Shown in pieces: positions 18,728-27,126 of a stretch of DNA of 64,000 bases. Position numbers and translations under genes: made by a program. Under the pieces are notes generated by a model. It did no database searches. It was given only the letters and a program-made list of their open reading frames with translations, and was not told the origin of the DNA. Source of the DNA: Paucibacter sp. B2R-40 (GTDB lineage: Bacteria > Pseudomonadota > Gammaproteobacteria > Burkholderiales > Burkholderiaceae_C); NCBI RefSeq assembly GCF_025717555.1, contig NZ_JAJIRP010000001.1, forward strand, positions 372,001 through 436,000. Direction: 5' to 3'. Every line of letters starts with the position of its first letter. The stretch's first letter is position 1.

Positions 18728-19357
18728 ATGCCGAACATGTCTGCCTTTTTGCACACCGAAGCGCTCAGTTATGCCTATAGCAATAGCGGCAGGCGCGTGG
18801 TCGACTTATGGAGCCAGACCTTTGAGCCCGGTCTGGTCTGGCTGCGCGGGCCCAACGGCAGCGGCAAGTCAACCCGGCTCAAGCTTTTGGCCGGCATGCT
18901 GCAGCCGCAATACGGCAGCGCCCGTCTTGCCGGTGTGGACCTGCTGCGCCAACCGCTGCAGTACCGCCGCATGGTCAGCTTCGTCGGCGCCGAGCCGCCG
19001 CCATTCGAGCATCTCAGCCCGACTGAGCGCTTCGCATTCTTGAGCGGGCTCTACCCAGATGCCGATAGGTCCAGTTGGCAAACTCATATCGATGGTTTCG
19101 GCCTGCAGCCTTTTGTCCATCAGCCACTGCGCACGCTCTCCACCGGCACGCAGCACAAGGCCGCCTTGGCGGCCGCGCTGGCCTTGCACACGCCGCTGCT
19201 GCTCTTGGATGAACCCTTGAACGCGCTCGATGCGGCCTCGCTGGCGCATTTACGCGGCGTGCTCGGCGAAGCGGCCAATTCAGGTGAAAAAAGGCTTTTG
19301 CTGGTGGTCAGTCATGAGGATCTGGGCCTCACGCCCAATGCCTGTATTGAGCTCTAG
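18728..19357 (+). CDS. ABC transporter ATP-binding protein
   Basis: A 209-residue single-domain ABC ATPase. Walker A is GPNGSGKST, the signature is LSTGTQHKA (a variant of LSGGQ), and Walker B is LLLLDEPLNALD, followed by the His switch in VVSHEDLG. This short type, with an LSTG-type signature, is similar to CcmA-like and ABC-2 exporter ATPases. It follows the polytopic protein by 18 bases; together they probably form an exporter of unknown substrate. An ATG at 18737 is an alternative start. Confidence 0.88.
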   Translation: MPNMSAFLHTEALSYAYSNSGRRVVDLWSQTFEPGLVWLRGPNGSGKSTRLKLLAGMLQPQYGSARLAGVDLLRQPLQYRRMVSFVGAEPPPFEHLSPTERFAFLSGLYPDADRSSWQTHIDGFGLQPFVHQPLRTLSTGTQHKAALAAALALHTPLLLLDEPLNALDAASLAHLRGVLGEAANSGEKRLLLVVSHEDLGLTPNACIEL

Positions 19358-19392
19358 ACAGCACTCCGAGGCTTGCTGCACAATCCGCGCTC

Positions 19393-20649
19393 ATGCGCAT
19401 CCAGCTCCATCGCACCATCGCTGATATACCGCTTTATGTCGGAATTATGCTTGCTATGGCGCTATCCGCTTGTGGTGGGGGTTCGGGCGGTGCGACGGAG
19501 TCGGCCACGGCATCACCAGCAACTGCACCTCCGCCCGGACCGGCCACGATGAGTGCGAAAGCGCAGTTAGGCGAGAAGATTTTCCTGGATAGAAGCCTCA
19601 GCGGATCGGGCCGCCTGTCCTGTGCCAGCTGCCATGACCCGGCTTTTGCGCATGGACCGCCGAATGCCCTGGCGGTTCAAATAGGCGGTAGCCAGTCGAA
19701 TCAAGCCGGCCTGCGCGCCGCGCCCTCGCTGCGCTATCTGGAGCGGCTGGGCGGCTTCAATGGCACGCCGGCAACCAAAGCCGAAGATTTGCGCGGTGGA
19801 CTGATGGCCGATGGTCGCGTCGACAGCCTTGCCGCCCAGGCATTCCTGCCCTGGTTCAACCCGCGTGAGATGGACAACGGCTCGGTGGCCGAGTTGGCGC
19901 GTAGGCTGCGCGGCGCCGCCTACGCCAATCAATTCCTGACTGCTTTTGCAACACCGGCGGCGGACGACAGCACCTTGGTCACGCAGGCCAGCGAAGCTTT
20001 GCAAGCGCTGCAAGTCGAAGACACCCGGTTTCATCCCTATGACAGCAAGGCGGACTTTGTCCTGGCCGGCAAGGCTCAGCTCAGCCTGCCCGAGGGGCGC
20101 GGCCTGACGGTTTTCTCCGACAAACAAGGCGCCAATTGCGCAAGCTGCCATTCGCCCGACCCCAGCAGCAGCGGCCAGCCGCCGCTGTTCACCAACTTCG
20201 GCTATGCCGCGCTTGCGGTGCCGCGCAATACCAAGCTGTCGGCAAATCAGGATCCGATCTTTCGGGATCTCGGTTTGTGTGGCCCGAGTCGCACGGACTT
20301 GGCCAGGCGCACCGAGCTGTGCGGCTTCTTTCGCACCCCGGGGCTGCGCAATGTCGCCGAGCGCAAAGTGTTCTTTCATAACGGCGTGATGAGCAGCCTG
20401 GCCCAGGTGCTGGACTTCTACAACACACGCGATCGTGAGCCGGCACGCTGGTACAGCAGTGCCGATGGACAGACCGTGCTCTATGACGACTTGCCCCAGT
20501 CACTGCATGGCAATGTCAATCAACTCGCACCTTTTGGTGCGCAAGCCCGGCGCCTGACTGCGCAGGAGTTGGCCGATTTGGAGTGCTTCTTGCGCACGCT
20601 CAGCGATGGCTATGTGCCCGGTACGCCGTCTTTTGGGGGCTGCAACTAG
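19393..20649 (+). CDS. Di-heme cytochrome c peroxidase-like lipoprotein
   Basis: A 418-residue lipoprotein with Cys27 in ALSACGGG. Two heme-binding CxxCH motifs, CASCHD near residue 76 and CASCHS near residue 252, and the general layout (GEKIFLDRSLSG, RTPGLRNVAERKVFFHNG, LECFLRTL) place it in the CcpA/MauG di-heme peroxidase family. Members reduce hydrogen peroxide or oxidise a partner protein in the envelope. It lies 36 bases after the ABC ATPase gene on the same strand. Whether it is a true peroxidase or MauG-like depends on residues I cannot align here. Confidence 0.88.
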   Translation: MRIQLHRTIADIPLYVGIMLAMALSACGGGSGGATESATASPATAPPPGPATMSAKAQLGEKIFLDRSLSGSGRLSCASCHDPAFAHGPPNALAVQIGGSQSNQAGLRAAPSLRYLERLGGFNGTPATKAEDLRGGLMADGRVDSLAAQAFLPWFNPREMDNGSVAELARRLRGAAYANQFLTAFATPAADDSTLVTQASEALQALQVEDTRFHPYDSKADFVLAGKAQLSLPEGRGLTVFSDKQGANCASCHSPDPSSSGQPPLFTNFGYAALAVPRNTKLSANQDPIFRDLGLCGPSRTDLARRTELCGFFRTPGLRNVAERKVFFHNGVMSSLAQVLDFYNTRDREPARWYSSADGQTVLYDDLPQSLHGNVNQLAPFGAQARRLTAQELADLECFLRTLSDGYVPGTPSFGGCN

Positions 20650-20794
20650 GCAAATAGGCCCGCGATCACTTCAGCAAGCTTGACCTGCCGCAAGCCAGAT
20701 TGACCGCCGCTTGCATAGACTGCGCGGTTCGAAATTTCATTTCGCCGCCCGGCTGCGTTTTTCCATTTTTGGCCGACCCGGGTAGCTGTTGACC

Positions 20795-22156
20795 ATGGTG
20801 CAATCTATTAAATCCCCGGAGCTGCTGCTGCCGGCCGGTGACCTTGAGCGCATGCGCGCTGCCTTCGACTTCGGCGCCGATGCCGTCTACGCGGGCCAGC
20901 CGCGCTATTCGCTGCGCGCCCGCAACAATGACTTCAAGCTGGAGAACCTGAGGACCGGCATTGCCGAGGCGCATGCGCGCGGCAAGAAGTTCCTGGTTGC
21001 CAGCAATATCCTGCCGCATAACGACAAACTCAAGCGCTATCTGGCCGATATGGCGCCCGTCGTCGAGATGAAACCCGATGCGCTGATCATGGCCGACCCC
21101 GGCCTGATCATGATGGTGCGCGAGCGCTGGCCCGAGCTGCCCATTCACCTGTCGGTGCAGGCGAATACGGTCAACTTCGCCGGCGTCAAGTTCTGGCAGA
21201 AGCAGGGCTTGAAGCGGGTGATCCTGTCCCGCGAGCTGAGCCTGGACGAGGTGGCGCAAATCCGCCAGGAATGCCCGGACATGGAGCTGGAGGTGTTTGT
21301 GCACGGCGCGCTGTGCATCGCCTACTCGGGCCGCTGTCTGCTGTCGGGTTACTTCAATCACCGCGATGCCAACCAAGGCACTTGTACCAATGCCTGCCGC
21401 TGGGATTACAAGCTAGGCGACGCGTTTGAAGACGAGGCTGGCCAGGCGCGAGCGATCAAATTCGACTTTCACAAGGCGGTGCAGCAGGCCGACCAAGACT
21501 TTGCTGCCGCCGGTGGCACAGAACGGCATCCGCTGGCCGACCAGACTTATCTGATCGAAGAGTCGCAACGCCCCGGCGAGCTGATGCCGATCCAGGAAGA
21601 CGAGCATGGCACCTACATCATGAACTCCAAGGATCTGCGCGCAGTCGAACATGTGCAGCGCCTGGTCGAAATCGGTGTCGATTCGCTCAAGATCGAGGGC
21701 CGCACCAAGAGCCGCTACTACGTGTCGCGTGCGGCGCAGGTTTACCGGCGTGCGATCGATGATGCGGTGGCCGGCCGCAGCTTTGACCCGACGCTGCTGG
21801 CCGAGCTGGACGGCCTGTCCAACCGCGGCTACACCAGTGGCTTTTACCAGCGTCACCGCAGCCAGGACACGCAGAACTATTTGGACGGCCACTCCAAGGC
21901 GCGGCGCAGTCAGTATGTGGGTGAGGTGCGCAGCATTGATGCCAATGGTTGGGCTGATATCGAGGTCAAGAACCGCTTTGAGGTCGGCGACCGCTTGGAG
22001 ATCATTCACCCCAGCGGTAACGCGCTACTTGATCTGAACGAGATGCGCGGCAAGCAGGGCGAGCCGGTGACCGAAGCGGCCGGCAATGGCGTGACGGTGT
22101 CGATTCCGCTGGAGGCGCGTTACCAAGGCGCCTTGATCGCACGGCTATTGACCTAA
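20795..22156 (+). CDS. trhP: tRNA hydroxylation protein TrhP (peptidase U32 family, YegQ)
   Basis: A 453-residue protein starting at the ATG at 20795 (TTG at 20789 possible). N-terminal ELLLPAGDLERM...FGADAVYAGQ and DALIMADPGL are the U32 hallmarks. Four cysteines in CIAYSGRC and GTCTNAC match the Fe-S ligand region of YegQ/TrhP. In Escherichia coli the protein is required, with prephenate, for 5-hydroxyuridine formation at U34 of certain tRNAs. The frame ends 12 bases inside the convergent lipoprotein gene's end. Confidence 0.92.
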   Translation: MVQSIKSPELLLPAGDLERMRAAFDFGADAVYAGQPRYSLRARNNDFKLENLRTGIAEAHARGKKFLVASNILPHNDKLKRYLADMAPVVEMKPDALIMADPGLIMMVRERWPELPIHLSVQANTVNFAGVKFWQKQGLKRVILSRELSLDEVAQIRQECPDMELEVFVHGALCIAYSGRCLLSGYFNHRDANQGTCTNACRWDYKLGDAFEDEAGQARAIKFDFHKAVQQADQDFAAAGGTERHPLADQTYLIEESQRPGELMPIQEDEHGTYIMNSKDLRAVEHVQRLVEIGVDSLKIEGRTKSRYYVSRAAQVYRRAIDDAVAGRSFDPTLLAELDGLSNRGYTSGFYQRHRSQDTQNYLDGHSKARRSQYVGEVRSIDANGWADIEVKNRFEVGDRLEIIHPSGNALLDLNEMRGKQGEPVTEAAGNGVTVSIPLEARYQGALIARLLT

Positions 22157-24820
22157 GCGGCCGATTACGGCCGCTCGCTCAAGCCCCGGCGAGCGTAGCT
22201 GTTTGAGCCAATTTTTGCCCCGCGCCCTGGTCTGAGAAGGGGCTGCTAAGAGGTTTGCCTTTGCGCTCGCTGGCTCCGCCCAACTGCCAAGGCTCAGCCG
22301 GCGAGGGGAATCCTGCGCAGCGGCGGGCCACACGCCGCTCACGGGCCGCCCGAGCAGCACGTCATTACCGGTCACGATGTCGATGCGCCCATCGGCGTTG
22401 ATGTCGACGGCCACCAAGCTGCCATTGCCGTTGCTGGTGTAGTTGATGGCAAAGGGACGTTCCGGCTCCAAGCTGCCGTCAGGCGCCTGCAATAACACCC
22501 CCAAATGAGATCCCGTACCGTTGGTCGACAGCACGTCTATCCTGCCGTCAGCGTTGATGTCGACCGCGTCCAGGGCGGATGTGCCGTTTGACGGATACCA
22601 AACCGGCAGCGCGAAGTCTCCCGCTGCGGTTTGCGCCAGCACGGCAATTTGGCTGTTGCTGCTCCTTGGCTGCAACAACAACAGATCCGGCCTGCCGTCA
22701 CCATTGACGTCAGCCAAGACCCATGAAGTTGTACCTTTGATTTCCGGGGCTGTGGCTTGGCTTCGCACGGGGCCAAAGCCACCGCCTTGTCGCAAGGCCC
22801 AAACGATCTCGAAATTGCTGTTGGTGACCCCTTCACGCAACCACACCAAGTCCTGCTGGCCGTCACCATTCAAATCGGCCATGCGGAAGCTGTAAATGTA
22901 CTGACTACCTCCACCCAAGGCCAAGGTCACGCGCCATCCGCCGCTTGGATCGCGCCGCATCAGACGTAGCTCGCGCCCATTCAAAGTGACTATTTCTTTG
23001 CGCCCGTCGCCGTCCAGGTCCAGCGCGCCGTTGGGCGATGTCCACGCATTGGCGTCGATCACTTCCGACACGAATTCTCCTGTGGCTTGCTGCATCAGCG
23101 CCGTGACACCGTTCGAAAAGTTCATGACGATATCCATCCGACCATCACCATTCACGTCGGCCAAGGTGAGCTCATTGGTCAGAAACATGGTGTAAGGCGG
23201 CGCCTGATAAAGGCGGATGGCTGGCGCGTAGCTGCCGTCTACTTGTTGTAATCGAGCGCCGATGAACATTTCGTAAGCGGTGATGTTTTGAGCGCCGCTG
23301 AAAACGATGTCGGGTCGTCCATCGCCATTGATATCGCCAACAGCGACGGCGGTGACCCAGGCCTTGTCCATCAAGGGGGTGGGTCGGGCGAACGGACCAG
23401 GACCGGTCTTGAATCTGATCACGTGCCCATCGAAAGGCGACACGTTGCCGGCAGCATCCTTCAGTTCCGTCCCCACGTTGACGGTGTACTCCCGGTTGCG
23501 AATGAGAGTTTTTTCCAGCCTGAGCACAATGCTGCTGCCTTGAATCTCGCCCGTTAGCCATTCGCCGCCATTGAAATCGCTGAGAAAGATGGCTGCCTTG
23601 TTGCTGCCGTCGGGCGTGAAGATGGCCTCGTTGAAGTTCAGCACGACATTGCCGCTGATGGCTGCCTCATCGCTGCCGTCGGCAGGCGTTGACGAGATAA
23701 TGCGCGGGCGTTTGCTGTCCACGCTGAATGCGCGCATGCTCGGCGCCAAGGGGTTGTTGGCCAAGTCGGTCAAACCGCTGCCCAGGCGTAGCTCGTAGCG
23801 GCCGTCCGGCAAGGCTGCCAGCGGGGTGATGGTGACGCGTTTACCGCCATCGGCCAGCGTCCGGCCAATCGGCAGCAGCTGCCCCGCCGAATCCACCAGA
23901 GTCAGCCCCGCGCTGCTGTCCAAAGTCAAGGGGTCCAGCGCTTCGCTGAAGTTCAGCTCGATATTGGCCGGCGCGCTAGGCAGCACGCTATCCGGAGCTA
24001 AATTGGACGAAAGCAGAGTGGGTGCCACCGTCTCGCTGCGCTTGCTGCCGATACCGTAGGCCAGCAATTCCGCTGTCTCGGTCTCGGTAGGCTGTGCCGT
24101 TGAAGTCGTCGTGGTGACCGAGCGCACCGGGCCGATGCCGGGTGCAAACCATTCTTCGGCCGAGACGATCAGGCTGCCAATATTGGCATTGCCCGTGACC
24201 CGGGTAGTGATGCGCGCCACCGTCAGCAGCCGGGCGGCAGCGGGGAAGTTGCCCGCTGCGGTAGTGACCGACTCATAGCCCGAAAAGCTTGACTCGACAA
24301 GAATGTCGACGCTGTCGGCGCGCCCGTCGCCGTCGAGGTCTATGGTTAGCGTCCGCTTGAGCAATTCGACGGTGCTTCCTGCCACCTGCCCAAAGCGCAG
24401 CAACTCGATCGGGCCCAGCGCCTTCGTCAAAGCGTCGGCACCCGCGCCCGGCACCGACAACACGCCTGTGGCTGTCCGCGCGATGTATTCGACCTCGCCA
24501 TCTTCGCTGCGCACCGGCCATGCCGCCTGGCCGTCCAACTGCACGGCTTCGCCAGCGCGCTCTGAGCGCAGGCCTCCCGTCTGCGAGCCGCTGCTGACAC
24601 GCCAAGTTCGGCGATCTCCGGCGGCCAGTGGGTAGACGTCGGCACTCAAGGTGACCGGGGCGGGCGGTGGTGCAGGCGGGGCAGGCGATGCGCTGTCGCT
24701 ACTGCCTCCGCCGCCACCTCCGCAGGCGGCCAGAACCAGGCTGATTAGCGCGGCAAAGAGCAAGGCATATCGCCTCGACGTCAGCGTGTGCTTTTGCGCC
24801 CATGTTGTTGGGTAGGCCAT
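22145..24820 (-). CDS. Large lipoprotein with Ig-like (Big_5) domains and seven FG-GAP/VCBS-type repeats
   Basis: An 891-residue lipoprotein (Cys33 in VLAACGGGG). GGGAG sits six bases before the ATG at 24820; an ATG at 24913 has no site. Order: a Ser/Ala/Pro linker, an N-terminal unrecognised region to about 290, two Big_5-type Ig-like domains (each with a LNFSEAL / LNFNEAI start) at about 300-510, then seven D-[IVL]-[ND]-x-D-G-[RQ] calcium-binding motifs in the last 370 residues, consistent with a seven-bladed propeller. It is presumably exported and exposed on the surface, where it may bind a ligand or substrate. Its 3' end overlaps trhP by 12 bases, tail to tail. Confidence 0.85.
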   Translation of the reverse strand: MAYPTTWAQKHTLTSRRYALLFAALISLVLAACGGGGGGSSDSASPAPPAPPPAPVTLSADVYPLAAGDRRTWRVSSGSQTGGLRSERAGEAVQLDGQAAWPVRSEDGEVEYIARTATGVLSVPGAGADALTKALGPIELLRFGQVAGSTVELLKRTLTIDLDGDGRADSVDILVESSFSGYESVTTAAGNFPAAARLLTVARITTRVTGNANIGSLIVSAEEWFAPGIGPVRSVTTTTSTAQPTETETAELLAYGIGSKRSETVAPTLLSSNLAPDSVLPSAPANIELNFSEALDPLTLDSSAGLTLVDSAGQLLPIGRTLADGGKRVTITPLAALPDGRYELRLGSGLTDLANNPLAPSMRAFSVDSKRPRIISSTPADGSDEAAISGNVVLNFNEAIFTPDGSNKAAIFLSDFNGGEWLTGEIQGSSIVLRLEKTLIRNREYTVNVGTELKDAAGNVSPFDGHVIRFKTGPGPFARPTPLMDKAWVTAVAVGDINGDGRPDIVFSGAQNITAYEMFIGARLQQVDGSYAPAIRLYQAPPYTMFLTNELTLADVNGDGRMDIVMNFSNGVTALMQQATGEFVSEVIDANAWTSPNGALDLDGDGRKEIVTLNGRELRLMRRDPSGGWRVTLALGGGSQYIYSFRMADLNGDGQQDLVWLREGVTNSNFEIVWALRQGGGFGPVRSQATAPEIKGTTSWVLADVNGDGRPDLLLLQPRSSNSQIAVLAQTAAGDFALPVWYPSNGTSALDAVDINADGRIDVLSTNGTGSHLGVLLQAPDGSLEPERPFAINYTSNGNGSLVAVDINADGRIDIVTGNDVLLGRPVSGVWPAAAQDSPRRLSLGSWAEPASAKANLLAAPSQTRARGKNWLKQLRSPGLERAAVIGRLGQ
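22157..22174. terminator. GC hairpin between trhP and the FG-GAP lipoprotein
   Basis: A 7-base stem GCGGCCG and its complement flank ATTA, starting at the base after the trhP stop. No T-run follows on either strand, so a factor-independent terminator is only possible. It lies within the last codons of the convergent gene. Confidence 0.3.
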
Positions 24821-24931
24821 GACATCTCCCTGGGAATTCTTAGTTATTTGAGTCGGCACACCCGAGCGGAAGAGCCCTTGGCCTGATTTAGCTTTGAACC
24901 GCCCGCCGGCCAATTGGCTGCAGGCGGCGAG

Positions 24932-27034
24932 CTATTTCACTTCGCCAGCGTCCGTCAATGCGTGCAGGCGGTAGCCGATTGGAAGTTTGGGGAATGTCAG
25001 GGTATCGAGGATGAATAGCGTGCTGCCTTTCTTGCCGACAAACTTCCATGTGTGCCAATCGCCAACTTTGCAGTCCGGGTCTTCTGCCGCGGGGCGGCCC
25101 TGCTTAGACTGTTGGGTGCAAAGGACACCGTCGCCGTCGCGCGTGGCGTAGAGGTAGGTTTGCCCGTCGGGTTTCAAAGCCCAACTGCGGAACTTGAAAT
25201 GGGGGGCGTAGTCCTCTTGCAGGTACTCCAAGGTGACAAGTCCTACCGCGCCGTCGGAGCGCAATGAGTAGTAACCGTCCTGTCGGTATTGAGCGCCGCT
25301 GTTGGATCGCCATTTGCGCGTCATCATCGGAGTATTGACGCTGACCTCTTCGGCCGGCAGGGCCATGATTTCAGCCAGGCTGACCAAGTCGCCGTTTTGC
25401 TTTTGCTCCACCAACCAGCGTTCGGCGCCCGAGGGGTCTAGGCCAATGCGACGGTAGCGGTAGCTGCCGTCCTTCAAGTTGATCACGAGCGCGCCTTGAT
25501 CGATGAGCCAGTTAAAGCTCTCGTTCGTGCGCTCCATGCGGCCGGTACCCGAGCCGGTAACGAGCATCACGTCTTGATAGGCTGCATCCAGACTACCCAG
25601 CGCTGTCTTGGCCGACAAAGGGCCGGCCCAACGCTTGCCTGAGGCGAAGTCTTGGTCCGTGAAGTCCTGCTTGTCTTCGATCCGCCAGTTTGAACCCCAG
25701 TTGCTGGGGCGCGGAATTCGGTAGCCCATGGACGGCCCATCGGTGATTTCCACGTAGCCCAGGATATTCACAGAAGCAAGTACACGGCCGCCCTTTTGTC
25801 CGCCCATTTCACGGACCTGATAGCCAGTGATAACTTGATCGGCACTGGCATCACGAAACTCCGGGTAGCCCGAGGTGGATGCGTCGGATTTATAGACGAT
25901 GGCTTGATCAAGCAGCACCGTCAATTGATTGCCCTCATGAACCCAGCGTGCCTTTCTGACATCTTGCTGCTGAACGCTGGCAGCCCCATCGGGCTGAAGT
26001 ATCAGGCGCAGTGCCGGGCTGGTGCCGCCGCCCAAGCCGCTCACATAGAGCAAAGTCACTGTATCAAGGCTGGGCTTGGGCAGCTGCGAGGACAGCGCCG
26101 GGTCACCCATCAAGTTTTTCTGAATACTTTCGATCCGGGTCCCGTACTTCACGAGCGCGCTCGCAGTGAAGGCAGGATACAAGGCTGCGGAATTGAGCAA
26201 GTCCTGAGTCGTTTTCGCTTCGGCAGGCAAAGGCACATGGTCATCCACCAGCATCTTGATCAAGGCTGCAGCATCAATAATGTCAAAGCCCTTTAACTTT
26301 GCGCTGCGCGCCTTCAATTCAGCATCGGTGCTGGGGAGTTGGCCCTGTTGCGCGAACAAGCCAACCTGCGCACTGCTCAAGTGGGTGACATTCAGTGCCG
26401 GCAGTTGCTGAGCCGTAACCTTGCCCGATTGGTTCAGGCCGGCCAAGGTCTTGGCTTCTCCTACAAGGCTTTCAAGGACGACGTGGCTTTGAGCACCAAT
26501 GCCCTGTGCGGACAGGCTGATGAAGGCGCCCGGATCGATCGTTTTCACGGTGATGCTGTAACGACCATTTGCATCGGCATCGGCCGTGAAGCTCTTGTCG
26601 CCCAGCTTCAGCACCACCTTGGCGTTAGCAATTGGGCCGTCGCTGACCAATCCTTCGACGGTAAGGCTGGCCTCGACCGTCAGTTTGACCTCGGCCTCGC
26701 TGCTGGCGCTGCCCACGGACTGGCGATAGCGCAAACTGTCTTCGCCAAAAAACCCGGGCTTGGGTGTGTAGACCAGTACGCTGCCGTCCACTGTCGCTGT
26801 ACCATTTTTGGGAGCGTCAACGACGCTCACTGTGGCGCTGCCGCCGCTGCTGCTGTCGTTGTCCAGCACGGGCAAACGCTTGGCCAAATTCCAATCGAGC
26901 CTATAGCCATCGGCCACGGAAGCGGCGGTGGGCAAAGGAGTTGGCGGGCTATCTGCCCCACCACCGCCGCACGCCGTTAGGATTCCTGCGCTGGCGATGA
27001 CTGCTAAAGATAAGTTAAATTGACATGGCTTCAT
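24932..27034 (-). CDS. Large exported lipoprotein with cadherin/Ig-like domain
   Basis: A 700-residue lipoprotein with Cys22 in LTACGGGG and GGAGG eight bases before the ATG at 27034. After a linker, residues about 55-125 have a bacterial cadherin/Ig-like pattern (LDNDSSSGGSATVSVVD, GSVLVYTPKPGFFGEDSLRY), then a carboxypeptidase-regulatory-like module near 125-180 (LTVEGLVSDGPIANAKVVL). I recognise no enzyme motif in the remaining 500 residues, which include a C-terminal Trp- and Lys-rich stretch. It lies between recG and the FG-GAP lipoprotein, all on the minus strand. Confidence 0.8.
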   Translation of the reverse strand: MKPCQFNLSLAVIASAGILTACGGGGADSPPTPLPTAASVADGYRLDWNLAKRLPVLDNDSSSGGSATVSVVDAPKNGTATVDGSVLVYTPKPGFFGEDSLRYRQSVGSASSEAEVKLTVEASLTVEGLVSDGPIANAKVVLKLGDKSFTADADANGRYSITVKTIDPGAFISLSAQGIGAQSHVVLESLVGEAKTLAGLNQSGKVTAQQLPALNVTHLSSAQVGLFAQQGQLPSTDAELKARSAKLKGFDIIDAAALIKMLVDDHVPLPAEAKTTQDLLNSAALYPAFTASALVKYGTRIESIQKNLMGDPALSSQLPKPSLDTVTLLYVSGLGGGTSPALRLILQPDGAASVQQQDVRKARWVHEGNQLTVLLDQAIVYKSDASTSGYPEFRDASADQVITGYQVREMGGQKGGRVLASVNILGYVEITDGPSMGYRIPRPSNWGSNWRIEDKQDFTDQDFASGKRWAGPLSAKTALGSLDAAYQDVMLVTGSGTGRMERTNESFNWLIDQGALVINLKDGSYRYRRIGLDPSGAERWLVEQKQNGDLVSLAEIMALPAEEVSVNTPMMTRKWRSNSGAQYRQDGYYSLRSDGAVGLVTLEYLQEDYAPHFKFRSWALKPDGQTYLYATRDGDGVLCTQQSKQGRPAAEDPDCKVGDWHTWKFVGKKGSTLFILDTLTFPKLPIGYRLHALTDAGEVK

Positions 27035-27043
27035 GGCCGAATC

Positions 27044-27069
27044 CTCCGCTTGTTTTTTTGTGCGCGGAG
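27044..27069 (-). promoter_or_regulatory. Leader hairpin that covers the ribosome site
   Basis: On the minus strand the 5' leader of the 700-residue lipoprotein contains CTCCGC and GCGGAG (27064-27069 and 27044-27049) enclosing an A-rich loop of 14 bases. The 3' arm overlaps the GGAGG ribosome site, so the hairpin could lower translation. This is a weak six-base stem and may be fortuitous. Confidence 0.35.
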
Positions 27070-27126
27070 TCTAGCCCTGAATTGTTGCGACTGAATTAGG
27101 AAGAACCTGGGGCCATGAGTACAAGC

